Assembly (NCBI RefSeq): GCF_000152885.1 | Contig: NZ_CH672404.1 | Coordinates: 139,229 to 203,228, forward strand | Direction: 5' to 3' | Length of the DNA stretch: 64,000 nucleotides | Source of the DNA: Idiomarina baltica OS145 | GTDB taxonomy: Bacteria; Pseudomonadota; Gammaproteobacteria; Enterobacterales; Alteromonadaceae | In this document: positions 51,516 to 61,153 of the stretch, piece after piece | Position numbering within the stretch: position 1 is the first letter of the stretch | How the letters are laid out: each line of letters opens with the position of its first letter | Made by a program: the position numbers and the translations under genes | Notes under the pieces: generated by a model | What the model was told of the DNA's origin: nothing | Seen by the model: only the letters and a program-made list of their open reading frames with translations | Databases searched by the model: none

Positions 51516-52883
51516 ATGACAAGTCGAGATACTACGGCGCAGTTAAATAGAACGAGGGGAGCAACCACGTTGAACTGGATTCAAGTCGATGAATTGCGTG
51601 TGACGTTATTGGTGATGGTGGCTTTGTTGAGTTGGGTGGTGTTGCGGTACACCTGGCGAAACTTTGCGCTTGAGCCGAGTCGACCGCGCGCGATGGGATG
51701 GATGATTGGCTGTTTAGCGAGCGTGACGGTCACCTTGATTGCCAACCATTTTATTCTGTTTTGGTTAAGCTGGGTGAGCATCAGCGTGTGTTTGCACCGC
51801 TTGTTGTTGTTCTATCCGGAGCGCTCGCGCGCTGTATTGGCAACCCATAAACGCATGATTACGGCGCGCATCGCTGAAGCGCTGTTGGCGGTCAGTTTTA
51901 TTCAGTTATATCTATGGTCAGGCGATCCGACCCTTTCGGGCACGCTAGATTACTTCTCGGCAACGGGCGTGGTGCCACTGGGTGGCATGATAACCTTGGT
52001 CATTGCCGCGTTGCTGAGTTGTGCTCAGATGCCATTTCACGGCTGGTTGATGCAAGTTGTCGAGTCACCGACTTCGGTGTCGTCGTTATTGCACGCAGGC
52101 ATCGTTAATTTGGGCGGCTTTTTGCTGCTGAGTTTTGCGCCCTTGCTGACCGAGGCAGAAGCGGCGCGTTGGTTACTTGGCGTATTGAGCGCGGTTTCGT
52201 GCGGATTAGCCATTTTAATCATGTCGACTCGAATCAGTATTAAAATTCGTTTGGCATGGTCTACCTGTGCGCAAATGGGATTGATGCTGTTAGAAATCGC
52301 GTTAGGTTACTATAGTCTGGCGCTCCTGCACTTGGTCGCACACTCCTTATATAAAGCTTACGCATTTTTATCATCGGGTACGGTACGTCCCATTCATAAT
52401 GTGTTGGTTCGTAACAGTTGGGTGACGTTGGGCTGGTTCCTGGTCAGTTTAGTCATGATCAACTTAGCGTTGTGGTTTAGTTTTGGACATTTTAAGCCGA
52501 CCGCGGCTGTTTTACTGAGCCTTTCTATTACTTTATTGATGTCACAAGCGCATAAATTTAGTTGGCCAAAGAGCATTCTGCTGGCGCTTGTTTGGGTGGC
52601 TATCTACACCGCATTGACACTGTCTGCCGCCCAAATTATGCAAGATGGACGGGTGCATATTGGACTGGATTTAGCTGTTGCTGCTTGGTTTATTATGCTG
52701 GTCGCGTTGTATTGGTGGTTAGAACAACATGTGGCTCATGCGGTGAGTCAGCGCTGGTTTATTCGTTTAAACGCGGGTCTTTATATCGATGAGTGGTTTA
52801 CGCGCTTGGCTTTATGGCTGTGGCCACGACCCGAGGATCGGCATCGCTATGATTCAGTAGATGAGGAGAAGTCGGCATCATGA
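51516..52883 (+). CDS. dabB: DabB, membrane subunit of the DAB inorganic-carbon transporter
   Basis: 455 residues, about 12-13 helices, in the proton-conducting NADH dehydrogenase/Mrp family (NuoL-like). Key wording: SCAQMPFHGWLMQVVESPTSVSSLLHAGIVNLGGFLL, the NuoL channel region with conserved Lys replaced in part, and STCAQMGLMLLEIALGYYSLALLHLVAHSLYKAYAFLSSG. DabB is thought to couple ion flow to DabA-catalysed CO2 hydration at the membrane. Its stop overlaps the dabA start (ATGA), the usual coupling. The start could lie inside, at TTG 51570. Confidence 0.9.
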   Translation: MTSRDTTAQLNRTRGATTLNWIQVDELRVTLLVMVALLSWVVLRYTWRNFALEPSRPRAMGWMIGCLASVTVTLIANHFILFWLSWVSISVCLHRLLLFYPERSRAVLATHKRMITARIAEALLAVSFIQLYLWSGDPTLSGTLDYFSATGVVPLGGMITLVIAALLSCAQMPFHGWLMQVVESPTSVSSLLHAGIVNLGGFLLLSFAPLLTEAEAARWLLGVLSAVSCGLAILIMSTRISIKIRLAWSTCAQMGLMLLEIALGYYSLALLHLVAHSLYKAYAFLSSGTVRPIHNVLVRNSWVTLGWFLVSLVMINLALWFSFGHFKPTAAVLLSLSITLLMSQAHKFSWPKSILLALVWVAIYTALTLSAAQIMQDGRVHIGLDLAVAAWFIMLVALYWWLEQHVAHAVSQRWFIRLNAGLYIDEWFTRLALWLWPRPEDRHRYDSVDEEKSAS

Positions 52884-55138
52884 GTGAGTTTATCCAACTG
52901 GCCCGTCAGCAGTGTGCGCGCGTTGCGCCGATGTGGCCGCTCGCCGAATCGATTGCGGTAAATCCATGCTGGTTTTTTACCGACAAGCCCGTCGAGCGAG
53001 TGTCAGCGATTTGGAAGTATGTGTCAGATATCGATTTAGTGATGGACCGCGCATTTTATCGTCAGCAACTGTTGCAAGGTCATCTTGATGAGCAGATGCT
53101 GCCCATGGATGCGACAAAATGTTTATCTGAGCCACAACGATTGCCGCGCTGGTTTAATGTCACAGACATTGTCGATCAGCTACAAGCACGGCAGCGCAAA
53201 ATGCTCTGGAAAGATGAGGTGGTACTGCAAATTAGTCAGTTTTGTGGTTTACACACCGAGTTTCCTGAGCGGTTTGTCGACGAATCACAGCCCGACAATG
53301 GTTTGTATCGTGGCTGGTTGACGGTTGTACGAGAGGATAAAGGCATCGCGACGTTGATGGCAGAAAGTCAGCTACCCGATTACTTCGATCCCTTACCGGA
53401 TGATATCGATGCGCTTTTTCACATGCTGGCGGATGATTGGTTACGACATTACAGCGAAGATGCCCTGAATTATTACTTGTTTGCGCTATTGATCGATGTC
53501 CTCGGGTGGTCCTCGGCGCTGCGTTACCGTGATTGGGATCCTTCTGCACCGCACCATAATATTGAGCCGGTGCTGTCGCTGCTGGGCATTCGTTTGGCAT
53601 GGGACTACGTTCTGTGGCAGTGGGCTAAGGACACCTCGACTGAGCTATTTAACCGACTCAGCCAACGCTTTGCTCAACAAGCGGCGCGTTGCCAACGCGA
53701 TTGTGAGCGTGTTGAGCAATCGCAGAAAATACTTTGGCAATGTCAACGTGCTTATGAGCATAAACAGCTGCTCAATTATCGCTTGGCGTCTAAATCTGAG
53801 GGCGCGCAGCAAGCGTATCCTAAAATGCAGGCGGCTTTTTGTATTGATGTCCGATCTGAGCCGCTAAGACGCGCGCTTGATGGCCAACCTGGGGTTGCCA
53901 GTATCGGGGTTGCTGGCTTTTTTGGTCTACCGATTGGCTTTCGCTCGCAAGGACAGCGCCGTCCCCAGTTACCCGGGCTCTTAACTCCACAACTCTGGGT
54001 GACTGAGAAAGACGTGGCGACCCCCAGTGCAACGATTACAGCCATCGGTGAACTGTTGGACACGCCAACCTCAAGTCTCAATGCGGTTGAGGTGCTCGGT
54101 TTAGCGAAAGGCATTGGCTTATTTAGTGCTCATAATGAGGTGGAAGCGACTGACACGCCGCAGTCGGACTTGACTATCAATTTAGCCGACAATGAGCAAC
54201 CGCTGCTTGATGCATTGGCGGGTACGTTAACCAGTTTGGGGATTACGCACTTTGCAGATCACTTTGTTTGGGTTGGACACAGTTCGCATCATGAAAATAA
54301 TCCGCAACGCGCAGCGATGAATTGTGGTGCATGCGGGGGACAGAGTGGCGCCATAAATGCCCGACTCATGTGCCAGTTGTTGAATCAGCCGAACATCCGG
54401 CAAGCACTGTCGGCGCGAGGCATTGATATTCCTGAACGGACGCGATTCTATGCGGGGTTACATGAGACTGTGACGGATAGAATTTTGCCCCTCAGTGAGG
54501 CGTTTCCGGACGCTGTAAGACAAACCTTTGAACAGGCGAGTGCAGCGGTTCGGGACCGCAAGCAGTATCCGCAAACGCGCTCGGGTTTGAACCGCTTGGC
54601 TGGTCTGTTTAAGAAAACGCGTGATTGGGCCGAGGTTCGACCAGAATGGGGGCTGGCAGATAACTTTATGATGATTATCGCGTCACGGCAACGTACGGCT
54701 TCGATCGACTTAGACGGACGTGCGTTTTTGCACGATTACGATGCCCAGCAGGACCCTGATGCGAGTATTTTGGCCGCTTTAATCAGTGCTCCGGGTGTCG
54801 TGGCTCACTGGATAAACTGGCAATATCTCACGTCGGTGACTGCACCGACGCGGCTCGGTAGTGGTAATAAGTTATTACATAACCGTGTGGCGCAAAATGT
54901 CGGAGTTTTTGAGGGCAACAGTGGCGATCTGCGTATCGGCCTGTCATTGCAGTCGGTTTGGGATGGCACGCAATGGCGGCACCGGCCGTGTCGGCTTCAG
55001 GTGGTCGTTGAGGCAACAGAATCACAGATCAAGCAAGCGCTGGACGCGAGTCCGAGTTTTAAACCATTGGTTCAGAATCGATGGCTCTATTTGTATCGAC
55101 TGGCGGAGGATGGTCAGCTGATTCAAATGTACGCTTGA
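52880..55138 (+). CDS. dabA: DabA, zinc subunit of the DAB inorganic-carbon transporter (DUF2309)
   Basis: 752 residues. The beta-carbonic-anhydrase-like zinc site is complete: AAFCIDVRSEPLRRALD (Cys, Asp) near residue 317 and VGHSSHHENNPQRAAMNCGACGG (His, Cys) near residue 475. The N-terminus PMWPLAESIAVNPCWFF is typical. DabAB accumulates bicarbonate, mostly known from chemoautotrophs, and also found in heterotrophs that need bicarbonate for anaplerosis. No Rubisco or carboxysome gene is in the window. Confidence 0.94.
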   Translation: MSEFIQLARQQCARVAPMWPLAESIAVNPCWFFTDKPVERVSAIWKYVSDIDLVMDRAFYRQQLLQGHLDEQMLPMDATKCLSEPQRLPRWFNVTDIVDQLQARQRKMLWKDEVVLQISQFCGLHTEFPERFVDESQPDNGLYRGWLTVVREDKGIATLMAESQLPDYFDPLPDDIDALFHMLADDWLRHYSEDALNYYLFALLIDVLGWSSALRYRDWDPSAPHHNIEPVLSLLGIRLAWDYVLWQWAKDTSTELFNRLSQRFAQQAARCQRDCERVEQSQKILWQCQRAYEHKQLLNYRLASKSEGAQQAYPKMQAAFCIDVRSEPLRRALDGQPGVASIGVAGFFGLPIGFRSQGQRRPQLPGLLTPQLWVTEKDVATPSATITAIGELLDTPTSSLNAVEVLGLAKGIGLFSAHNEVEATDTPQSDLTINLADNEQPLLDALAGTLTSLGITHFADHFVWVGHSSHHENNPQRAAMNCGACGGQSGAINARLMCQLLNQPNIRQALSARGIDIPERTRFYAGLHETVTDRILPLSEAFPDAVRQTFEQASAAVRDRKQYPQTRSGLNRLAGLFKKTRDWAEVRPEWGLADNFMMIIASRQRTASIDLDGRAFLHDYDAQQDPDASILAALISAPGVVAHWINWQYLTSVTAPTRLGSGNKLLHNRVAQNVGVFEGNSGDLRIGLSLQSVWDGTQWRHRPCRLQVVVEATESQIKQALDASPSFKPLVQNRWLYLYRLAEDGQLIQMYA

Positions 55139-55193
55139 ACTTACAAATCAGTTCGCGTAAAAGGGGGGCATCACTGGACTATGGCGTTGTCCC

Positions 55194-55943
55194 ATGCGTG
55201 TTGCCCCCATTATTATCATTTCACTGGCGTTATGGTTAACGAGTTATAGCTTTTTGGCGAGTGCACAGACGTCGGTGGACGATGTTGTTAAACAGTCCCA
55301 GTCTGGTATCTGTCATACGCCAAGTAGTCCCTACTATGATCGCACAAAGCGGTTTACCGCTTATCACAATTTAAAAGATTGCTTAGCCGATGGCGGACGA
55401 TTGCCAAAAGGTTATAAGCCGGCAGCGTCTGCCAGCTCAAATGAATCAGAGGCTTATCAACGTAACGCGTTTGGCCGTTGGAACGACGATGATAACGACT
55501 GTATGAACACGCGTCATGAGTTACTCGCACGGTTATCGAGTGTCGCGGTTACCTTGAGTGAAGATGGCTGTCGTGTGGTACGAGGACACTGGCTGGACCC
55601 GTATACGGGACGCACATTCCTAAGTGCGGACGACTTAGATGTTGACCACTTAGTACCGCTCAAATGGGCCTGGACGCATGGAGCGGATCGGTGGGATCGC
55701 GCTCAACGCGAGCGTTTTGCCAATGATCCCATCAATCTGTTTGCCGTTGATGATAGTACCAACCGTCGAAAAGGTGCTCAGGGTCCGATGGACTGGCTGC
55801 CGCCTAATCAAGCATTTCAGTGCCAATATTTAACACGATTTCAACGTGTACTCAGGATCTATTCGTTTCAGGCTGCAGCGCGACAACGCATCGACGCACA
55901 GCGACAACGGGTGTGTGCGGAGACGACCGTTGCAGAGCGTTAA
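55194..55943 (+). CDS. Secreted HNH-type nuclease (DUF1524-like)
   Basis: 249 residues with signal peptide (MRVAPIIIISLALWLTSYSF, LASAQ). The active site block is LDVDHLVPLKWAWTHGADRW, then FANDPINLFAVDDSTNRRKG and GPMDWLPPNQAF, an HNH arrangement. Six Cys residues suit an extracellular protein. It probably degrades environmental DNA or RNA for phosphate and nucleosides. Confidence 0.88.
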   Translation: MRVAPIIIISLALWLTSYSFLASAQTSVDDVVKQSQSGICHTPSSPYYDRTKRFTAYHNLKDCLADGGRLPKGYKPAASASSNESEAYQRNAFGRWNDDDNDCMNTRHELLARLSSVAVTLSEDGCRVVRGHWLDPYTGRTFLSADDLDVDHLVPLKWAWTHGADRWDRAQRERFANDPINLFAVDDSTNRRKGAQGPMDWLPPNQAFQCQYLTRFQRVLRIYSFQAAARQRIDAQRQRVCAETTVAER

Positions 55944-56100
55944 TGATTGAAAATTTTTGTGTGCTAATAATGCAAAAATCAGACAATCAGATATACTATC
56001 CATAATACACGGTTTTATTATTTATTTTAGCCAAGTGTCGGCTTACAATAGCGTCTCGTTGCATAAAGGGATTTTTTGAGAATTGAGGATTAAGCGTAAT

Positions 56101-58020
56101 ATGCTGATTCAACTTTTGGCTCTGCCAAGAAATTTAAAGCGGGTGGTCGCTGCAACCGTTGATGTGCTTGGCATTATGCTGGCACTGTGGTTTGCCGTGA
56201 GTGTTGATGCTCGAGTGTTCTACTTGCCGAGCAATTGGAACGATGTTGCTTTTGCTTTTGTGCTCTCCGTAGCTTCAGTATTTTTGTTTTATAAATTAGG
56301 TCTTTATCGTTCAGTAACCCGCTATATCGGTTCGAAAGCATTTCGAGCGGTTGTATTTGGTATGCTCGCCTCTTCCTCGGCGTTGGTGCTTTTTAGTGCG
56401 CTGATGGATGCTCGCGTTAACCTCAACGTTGTTGTTATTTATAGTTTGTCAGCCTTTATTTTTATCGCCGCTTCGCGTTTTGGGGCGCGTTCTGTGTTTC
56501 GTCAGGTGCAGTCGCGACCGAAAGACAACGTCATTATTTATGGCGCGGGTGAGGCAGGGCGCCAACTGGCACATGCGCTGATACATGGGCGTGAATATCA
56601 CGCGGTTGCCTTTGTCGACGACGATGAAACGTTGCAAGGCGCAATGATACAGAACTTGTCTGTATTTCCTGTCAGCAAAATTGGCGAACTGACGCACAAG
56701 CTTGACGTCAAACGGATACTGTTGGCATTTCCAAGTGCATCGCGTTCAACACGTCGGAACGCACTTGAAATGCTATCGCACTTACCCGTCACTGTACAAA
56801 CCATTCCCGGTATGGCCGATATTATTGCCGGGGATGCAAAAATTGATGAGTTGCGCGAGGTGAATATTGAAGACCTGCTCGGACGAGATGCGGTCGCGCC
56901 GCAAATGGATCTGTTGACTCAGAACGTCCGCGGTAAAGCGGTGATGGTCACGGGCGCAGGAGGGTCGATTGGCTCAGAATTGTGTCGTCAAGTTGCTGCA
57001 CAGAAGCCCAAGGCACTTATTTTATACGAGTGGTCAGAGCCTTCGCTGTATTATATTCATGAAGAGCTCACACAAACCTATCCAGACGTGGCTATTTTCC
57101 CATTTGTGGGTTCTGTGCAAGATGAGATTAACCTGAAATCGGTGATGAATTCGCATCGTATCGATACGATATATCATGCCGCTGCGTATAAACATGTCCC
57201 CATGGTGGAGATGAACATTATACAGGCAGCGAGAAATAATGTACTGGGTACTTTATACACTGCGCAAGCAGCGATTGACGCAGGTGTCGAGAAGTTTGTC
57301 TTGGTTTCTACCGACAAAGCCGTCCGTCCTACCAATGTGATGGGGGCGACAAAGCGTTTGGCTGAGCTGATCCTACAAGGACTCGCTAAAACGACCCATA
57401 AAACTGCGTTTTGTATGGTGCGGTTTGGGAATGTGCTGGGTTCTTCGGGTTCTGTTGTGCCTAAATTTAGAGAACAGATCAAGAAGGGCGGACCCATTAC
57501 GCTCACTCACAAGGATATTACGCGTTACTTTATGATTATCCCTGAAGCCGCCCAGCTCGTTATTCAGGCAGGTGCTATGGGCGATCAAGGCGATGTGTTT
57601 GTTTTGGACATGGGCGAACCGATTAAAATCTATGACTTGGCGAAACAAATGATTCGGTTGTCGGGTTTAACTGTTAAAGATGAGCAAAACCCTCATGGTG
57701 ACATCGAGATCAAAATCACCGGGCTGCGACCGGGCGAAAAGCTATACGAAGAGTTAATTATCGGCAATACCGATCGCCTCACTCCTCACCCTCGTATTCG
57801 TCGTGCATCTGAGCATTCGCTTGCTTGGACGGAGGTTGAGTCGCTATTAAATGATGTGATTGCGTGTTGTGCAGAAATGGATGGACAGCGCTTACGTGAT
57901 ATTTTAAAAGACGCTCCTTTGGACTACACGCCGGATAGTCGCTGTGTTGACCTGCACTACCCGGTACAGATCACAAAAAAGATTAAACATTCTTTGAGCC
58001 AGCCTCAACAGCCTCAGTAG
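56101..58020 (+). CDS. WbpM/PglF/CapD-type UDP-sugar 4,6-dehydratase
   Basis: 639 residues from ATG 56101; TTG 56083 is an alternative. Four N-terminal membrane helices are followed by a CoA-binding-like Rossmann domain (VIIYGAGEAGRQLAHALI) and the catalytic extended SDR domain (GKAVMVTGAGGSIGSELCRQ; STDKAVRPTNVMGATKR). The active-site triad region has the usual Met-for-Tyr replacement of this family (VMGATKR). It makes 4-keto-6-deoxy UDP-sugars for O-antigen, capsule or glycoprotein glycans. It is monocistronic, ending at a good terminator. Confidence 0.92.
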   Translation: MLIQLLALPRNLKRVVAATVDVLGIMLALWFAVSVDARVFYLPSNWNDVAFAFVLSVASVFLFYKLGLYRSVTRYIGSKAFRAVVFGMLASSSALVLFSALMDARVNLNVVVIYSLSAFIFIAASRFGARSVFRQVQSRPKDNVIIYGAGEAGRQLAHALIHGREYHAVAFVDDDETLQGAMIQNLSVFPVSKIGELTHKLDVKRILLAFPSASRSTRRNALEMLSHLPVTVQTIPGMADIIAGDAKIDELREVNIEDLLGRDAVAPQMDLLTQNVRGKAVMVTGAGGSIGSELCRQVAAQKPKALILYEWSEPSLYYIHEELTQTYPDVAIFPFVGSVQDEINLKSVMNSHRIDTIYHAAAYKHVPMVEMNIIQAARNNVLGTLYTAQAAIDAGVEKFVLVSTDKAVRPTNVMGATKRLAELILQGLAKTTHKTAFCMVRFGNVLGSSGSVVPKFREQIKKGGPITLTHKDITRYFMIIPEAAQLVIQAGAMGDQGDVFVLDMGEPIKIYDLAKQMIRLSGLTVKDEQNPHGDIEIKITGLRPGEKLYEELIIGNTDRLTPHPRIRRASEHSLAWTEVESLLNDVIACCAEMDGQRLRDILKDAPLDYTPDSRCVDLHYPVQITKKIKHSLSQPQQPQ

Positions 58021-58037
58021 TTTAAACTTATACAACT

Positions 58038-58083
58038 TGCAGTCTCGCGGAATCATCGCCGCGGGATTGCAAATCTATTTTTT
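58038..58083 (+). terminator. Intrinsic terminator after the dehydratase gene
   Basis: TGCAGTCTCGCGG (58038-58050) pairs with CCGCGGGATTGCA (58059-58071), 13 bp with two G-U pairs and an 8-nt loop, followed by AATCTATTTTTT. Confidence 0.85.
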
Positions 58084-58127
58084 CTCACCATAATCGTTAA
58101 ATACAGTCCAAATATGGTGAAAACAAT

Positions 58128-59525
58128 ATGAAAAAACTTTCCTCCGTGACTATCGGTCTTGGTCTGCTATTGGCGGGTGGTGTTCAGGCTCAAGATGCTA
58201 TCACATACAACGACCAGCAAAAATTACACGACATTGCCGATGCCGTAAGTGCTAAACGAATTGAACAGGATATTCGTAAGTTAGTGAGTTTTGGCACTCG
58301 TCATACCTTATCCGAAACGGAATCTGATACTCGTGGTATTGGTGCTGCAAGACGCTGGGTTTACCAAGAGTTTCAACGCATTTCCGCTGACTGTGGTGGT
58401 TGTCTTGAAGTGATGTACGTCTCGGATATTGTCGAGGGCGAAGATCGTATTCCTGATGCGACCGAAGTAAAAAGTGTGATTGCGATTCAGCGTGGCTCAA
58501 CGGATCCCGACCGTTATGTGATGATGTCCGGTGATATTGACTCGCGGGTCAGCGATGTGATGGATGCGACTTCCGATGCGCCAGGGGCTAATGATAACGC
58601 TTCGGGTGTGGCGGGTACGCTCGAAGCCGCGCGAGTGCTCAGTCAGTATAACTTTGATGGCTCGATAGTTTATGCGGCGCTGTCTGGCGAGGAGCAAGGC
58701 TTGTTCGGTGGTAAAATTCTTGCGCGCAAGGCAAAGCAAAATAAATGGCGCATCATGGCCGTCCTGAATAACGACATGATTGGCAATATTGAAGGTATCA
58801 ATGGGGTGATCAATAACACCACCGCCCGCATTTTTGCTGAGGGAACTCGAATGGATGAAACCGATCGCGAGGCGACCATGCGACGGTTTTATGGTGGCGA
58901 AAATGACTCGCCTTCACGTAATGTAGCGCGCTATATCGATACCATGGCTGACCGTTATATTGCCAACTTAGATACCATGATTGTTTACCGCTTGGATCGC
59001 TTTGGTCGTGGAGGTCATCACCGACCGTTTAATGACCTAGGGTATCCGGGTGTACGTATTATGGAAACTAACGAGAATTATAATCGTCAGCATCAGGACT
59101 TGCGCACGGAGAACGGGATTGAGTACGGTGACACTATTGAGGGCGTGGACTTTGATTACGCGGCTAAGTTAACGGCGTTGAATGCGGTTTCATTGGCCGG
59201 TATGAGCTGGGCGCCTGAACCGCCGCAGAACGTAGATATTCGCGGTGCCGTGCAACCGTCGACCACACTCAGCTGGAACGACGCGCGTGGCGAAGAAAAT
59301 GTCATGGGTTACAAAGTGTACTGGCGTCTTACCTCTGAGCCACAATGGCAGTGGAGTCGCTACGTGGGTGATGTGAACGAATATACGCTTGAGAACGTAG
59401 TGATTGATAACTACATTTTTGGAGTTGCCAGTGTGAGCCCCGATGGATTCGAAAGTCCAGTGGTTTTCCCGGGGCCAGCAGGTGAGTTCTCAATCGAGTT
59501 CGAGGATGACACAGACGACAACTAA
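58128..59525 (+). CDS. Secreted M28-family peptidase with C-terminal Fn3-like domain
   Basis: 465 residues with signal peptide (MKKLSSVTIGLGLLLAGGVQ, AQ). M28 marks are APGANDNASGVAGTLEAARVL (Asp ligand), YAALSGEEQGLFGGK (Glu-Glu) and LNNDMIGN (Asp), and a late GRGGHHRPFNDLGYPGVRIME (His). The first ligand motif, usually G-x-H-x-D-S, reads MSGDIDSRVSD, so the His is replaced by Asp. The last 90 residues (PQNVDIRGAVQPSTTLSWND) form a fibronectin-type domain. It overlaps the amidoligase gene by 20 bp. Confidence 0.85.
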   Translation: MKKLSSVTIGLGLLLAGGVQAQDAITYNDQQKLHDIADAVSAKRIEQDIRKLVSFGTRHTLSETESDTRGIGAARRWVYQEFQRISADCGGCLEVMYVSDIVEGEDRIPDATEVKSVIAIQRGSTDPDRYVMMSGDIDSRVSDVMDATSDAPGANDNASGVAGTLEAARVLSQYNFDGSIVYAALSGEEQGLFGGKILARKAKQNKWRIMAVLNNDMIGNIEGINGVINNTTARIFAEGTRMDETDREATMRRFYGGENDSPSRNVARYIDTMADRYIANLDTMIVYRLDRFGRGGHHRPFNDLGYPGVRIMETNENYNRQHQDLRTENGIEYGDTIEGVDFDYAAKLTALNAVSLAGMSWAPEPPQNVDIRGAVQPSTTLSWNDARGEENVMGYKVYWRLTSEPQWQWSRYVGDVNEYTLENVVIDNYIFGVASVSPDGFESPVVFPGPAGEFSIEFEDDTDDN

Positions 59526-60501
59526 TCAATTTAAACCGTTGCAGCGGCCAGAAACTGATTCTGGTCAGCTGCGCACCATTGGCTTCGAAATCGAATTCAG
59601 TGGTCTATCAGTACAGCAGACGCTCGAGGTACTGCAATCCCATCTCAAAGGTCAAGTCGATCATATATCCCTCGCCGAACGCAGTATCCAACATGAACAA
59701 CTCGGTACCTTTCATATTGAGTTAGATTGGAGTTATTTAAAACGTATCGCCCGAGAGCAGCCAACCAGTGGTACAGCTGAACATATTTGGCTAGAAGAAT
59801 TACACGCCTTGGCCGAGCGCATGGTTCCCATGGAAATTGTTTGCCCACCGATGACGTTGCAGCAATGTGAATGTTTGTTTCCGATTATTGAGGCACTCAG
59901 AGAGGCGGGTGCTAAAGGTACGGATGAATCTTGGATAGCTGCTTACGGAGTGCATATTAATCCTCAAGTAGCGAGTGAAGACAGCACCGATGTATTGCGT
60001 TATTTGCAGGCATTTTCGTTGCTACAGTGGTGGTTGTTTAAAGCGCTCAAGGTTGATACGACCCGTAAAATGAGCCCTTATATTGATAAGTATCCTGAGG
60101 CGTACATTCGGCATTTGTGTCAGCAATCTGAGGTCAGTGAAGGGCAATTAATTGATGACTACCTCAAATTTAATGCGTCCCGTAACCGCGCGTTAGATAT
60201 GTTGCCACTTTTTGCGTATTGGCGGCCCGAGGTTGTAAGCAAAGCCGTGGGCGATGCCAAAGTGGGTGCACGGCCTACCTTTCATTTTCGTTTACCCAAC
60301 TGTCATATTGAGCGAGCAGGCTGGCAACTTGACACGGCTTGGCGCAGCTGGTGGGTGGTCGAGCAATTAGCAAATGACACGGCTGCACTGACGTATTGGA
60401 AGGATGCCTTTTTGGCGGCAGATAGGCCGTTATTAGGTGTTGATGAATCCGCATGGATCGATAGGGTAGCATCATGGCTGAACGACCGCGCGTGGTGGTA
60501 A
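59506..60501 (+). CDS. Amidoligase-superfamily (glutamine-synthetase-fold ATP-grasp-like) enzyme
   Basis: 331 residues from ATG 59506; upstream frame belongs to the peptidase gene. The family blocks are RTIGFEIEFSGLSVQQTLEV, GTFHIELDWSYL, EIVCPPMTLQQC, AYGVHINPQV and FRLPNCHIERAGWQLDTAWR. These enzymes are predicted to form amide or gamma-glutamyl bonds with ATP. Such genes are known to sit beside class-I glutamine amidotransferases, as here: the next ORF overlaps by 28 bp. The substrate is unknown; a small peptide or a wall component is possible. Confidence 0.88.
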   Translation: MTQTTTNQFKPLQRPETDSGQLRTIGFEIEFSGLSVQQTLEVLQSHLKGQVDHISLAERSIQHEQLGTFHIELDWSYLKRIAREQPTSGTAEHIWLEELHALAERMVPMEIVCPPMTLQQCECLFPIIEALREAGAKGTDESWIAAYGVHINPQVASEDSTDVLRYLQAFSLLQWWLFKALKVDTTRKMSPYIDKYPEAYIRHLCQQSEVSEGQLIDDYLKFNASRNRALDMLPLFAYWRPEVVSKAVGDAKVGARPTFHFRLPNCHIERAGWQLDTAWRSWWVVEQLANDTAALTYWKDAFLAADRPLLGVDESAWIDRVASWLNDRAWW

Positions 60502-61145
60502 CGGGCAATGCTCGCCGCTGGTCTCCTTCATGGTGGTGTACGCAGCTCACGTTGTGGTTGTTGGGCGCAAAAGCCATCCGCGTGAGTACTCGGCATCACG
60601 TATCGCGTAATACTGATGTTGATGCACTGGTTATTGGTGGGGGAGATGACATCAGCCCCAATCATTATGGTCAGAGCGCAAAGCCCGATGGTGACTATGA
60701 TCCGGCTCGTGATGCATTAGAAATTGAGTGGATTCGGTGGGCGTTAAAGACCGATACGCCGATGCTTGGAATATGTCGTGGCGCACAATTAATTAATGTC
60801 GTGTTGGGTGGGGAACTGAACCAAAATATCCGCTCCTTGCGTAAACGAACCTACAACCGTCCGGGTCTATTGCCGACCAAGCAAGTTTGGTTAAAGCATC
60901 ACTCGAAACTCCGTCAGGTAGTGGGGCAGCGTAAGTTGCGAGTGAATAGTTTGCACTATCAAGTGGTGACACGACCGGGCGACGGAATGCAGGCGGTTGG
61001 TTGGGACTTGGACGAGTTTATTCAAGCCACTGAGCATGCTGAGCGTCCTATTATCGGCGTGCAGTGGCATCCTGAGTATTTATTTTACTTATCCAGTGAA
61101 CGGCGCATTTTTGCGTGGTTGCTTCGCTGTATTTCTGCACGATAG
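60474..61145 (+). CDS. Class-I glutamine amidotransferase / gamma-glutamyl hydrolase-like (peptidase C26)
   Basis: 223 residues. PuuD-like layout: LVIGGGDDISPNHYG, then the nucleophile elbow MLGICRGAQLINVVLGGEL (Cys), NSLHYQVV and the His-Glu of GVQWHPEYL. These enzymes hydrolyse gamma-glutamyl bonds or supply ammonia. Paired with an amidoligase, it would edit or release gamma-glutamyl products. It overlaps the amidoligase by 28 bp and is followed 8 bp later by a lipoprotein gene. Confidence 0.9.
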   Translation: MAERPRVVVTGNARRWSPSWWCTQLTLWLLGAKAIRVSTRHHVSRNTDVDALVIGGGDDISPNHYGQSAKPDGDYDPARDALEIEWIRWALKTDTPMLGICRGAQLINVVLGGELNQNIRSLRKRTYNRPGLLPTKQVWLKHHSKLRQVVGQRKLRVNSLHYQVVTRPGDGMQAVGWDLDEFIQATEHAERPIIGVQWHPEYLFYLSSERRIFAWLLRCISAR

Positions 61146-61153
61146 GAGCGTCT

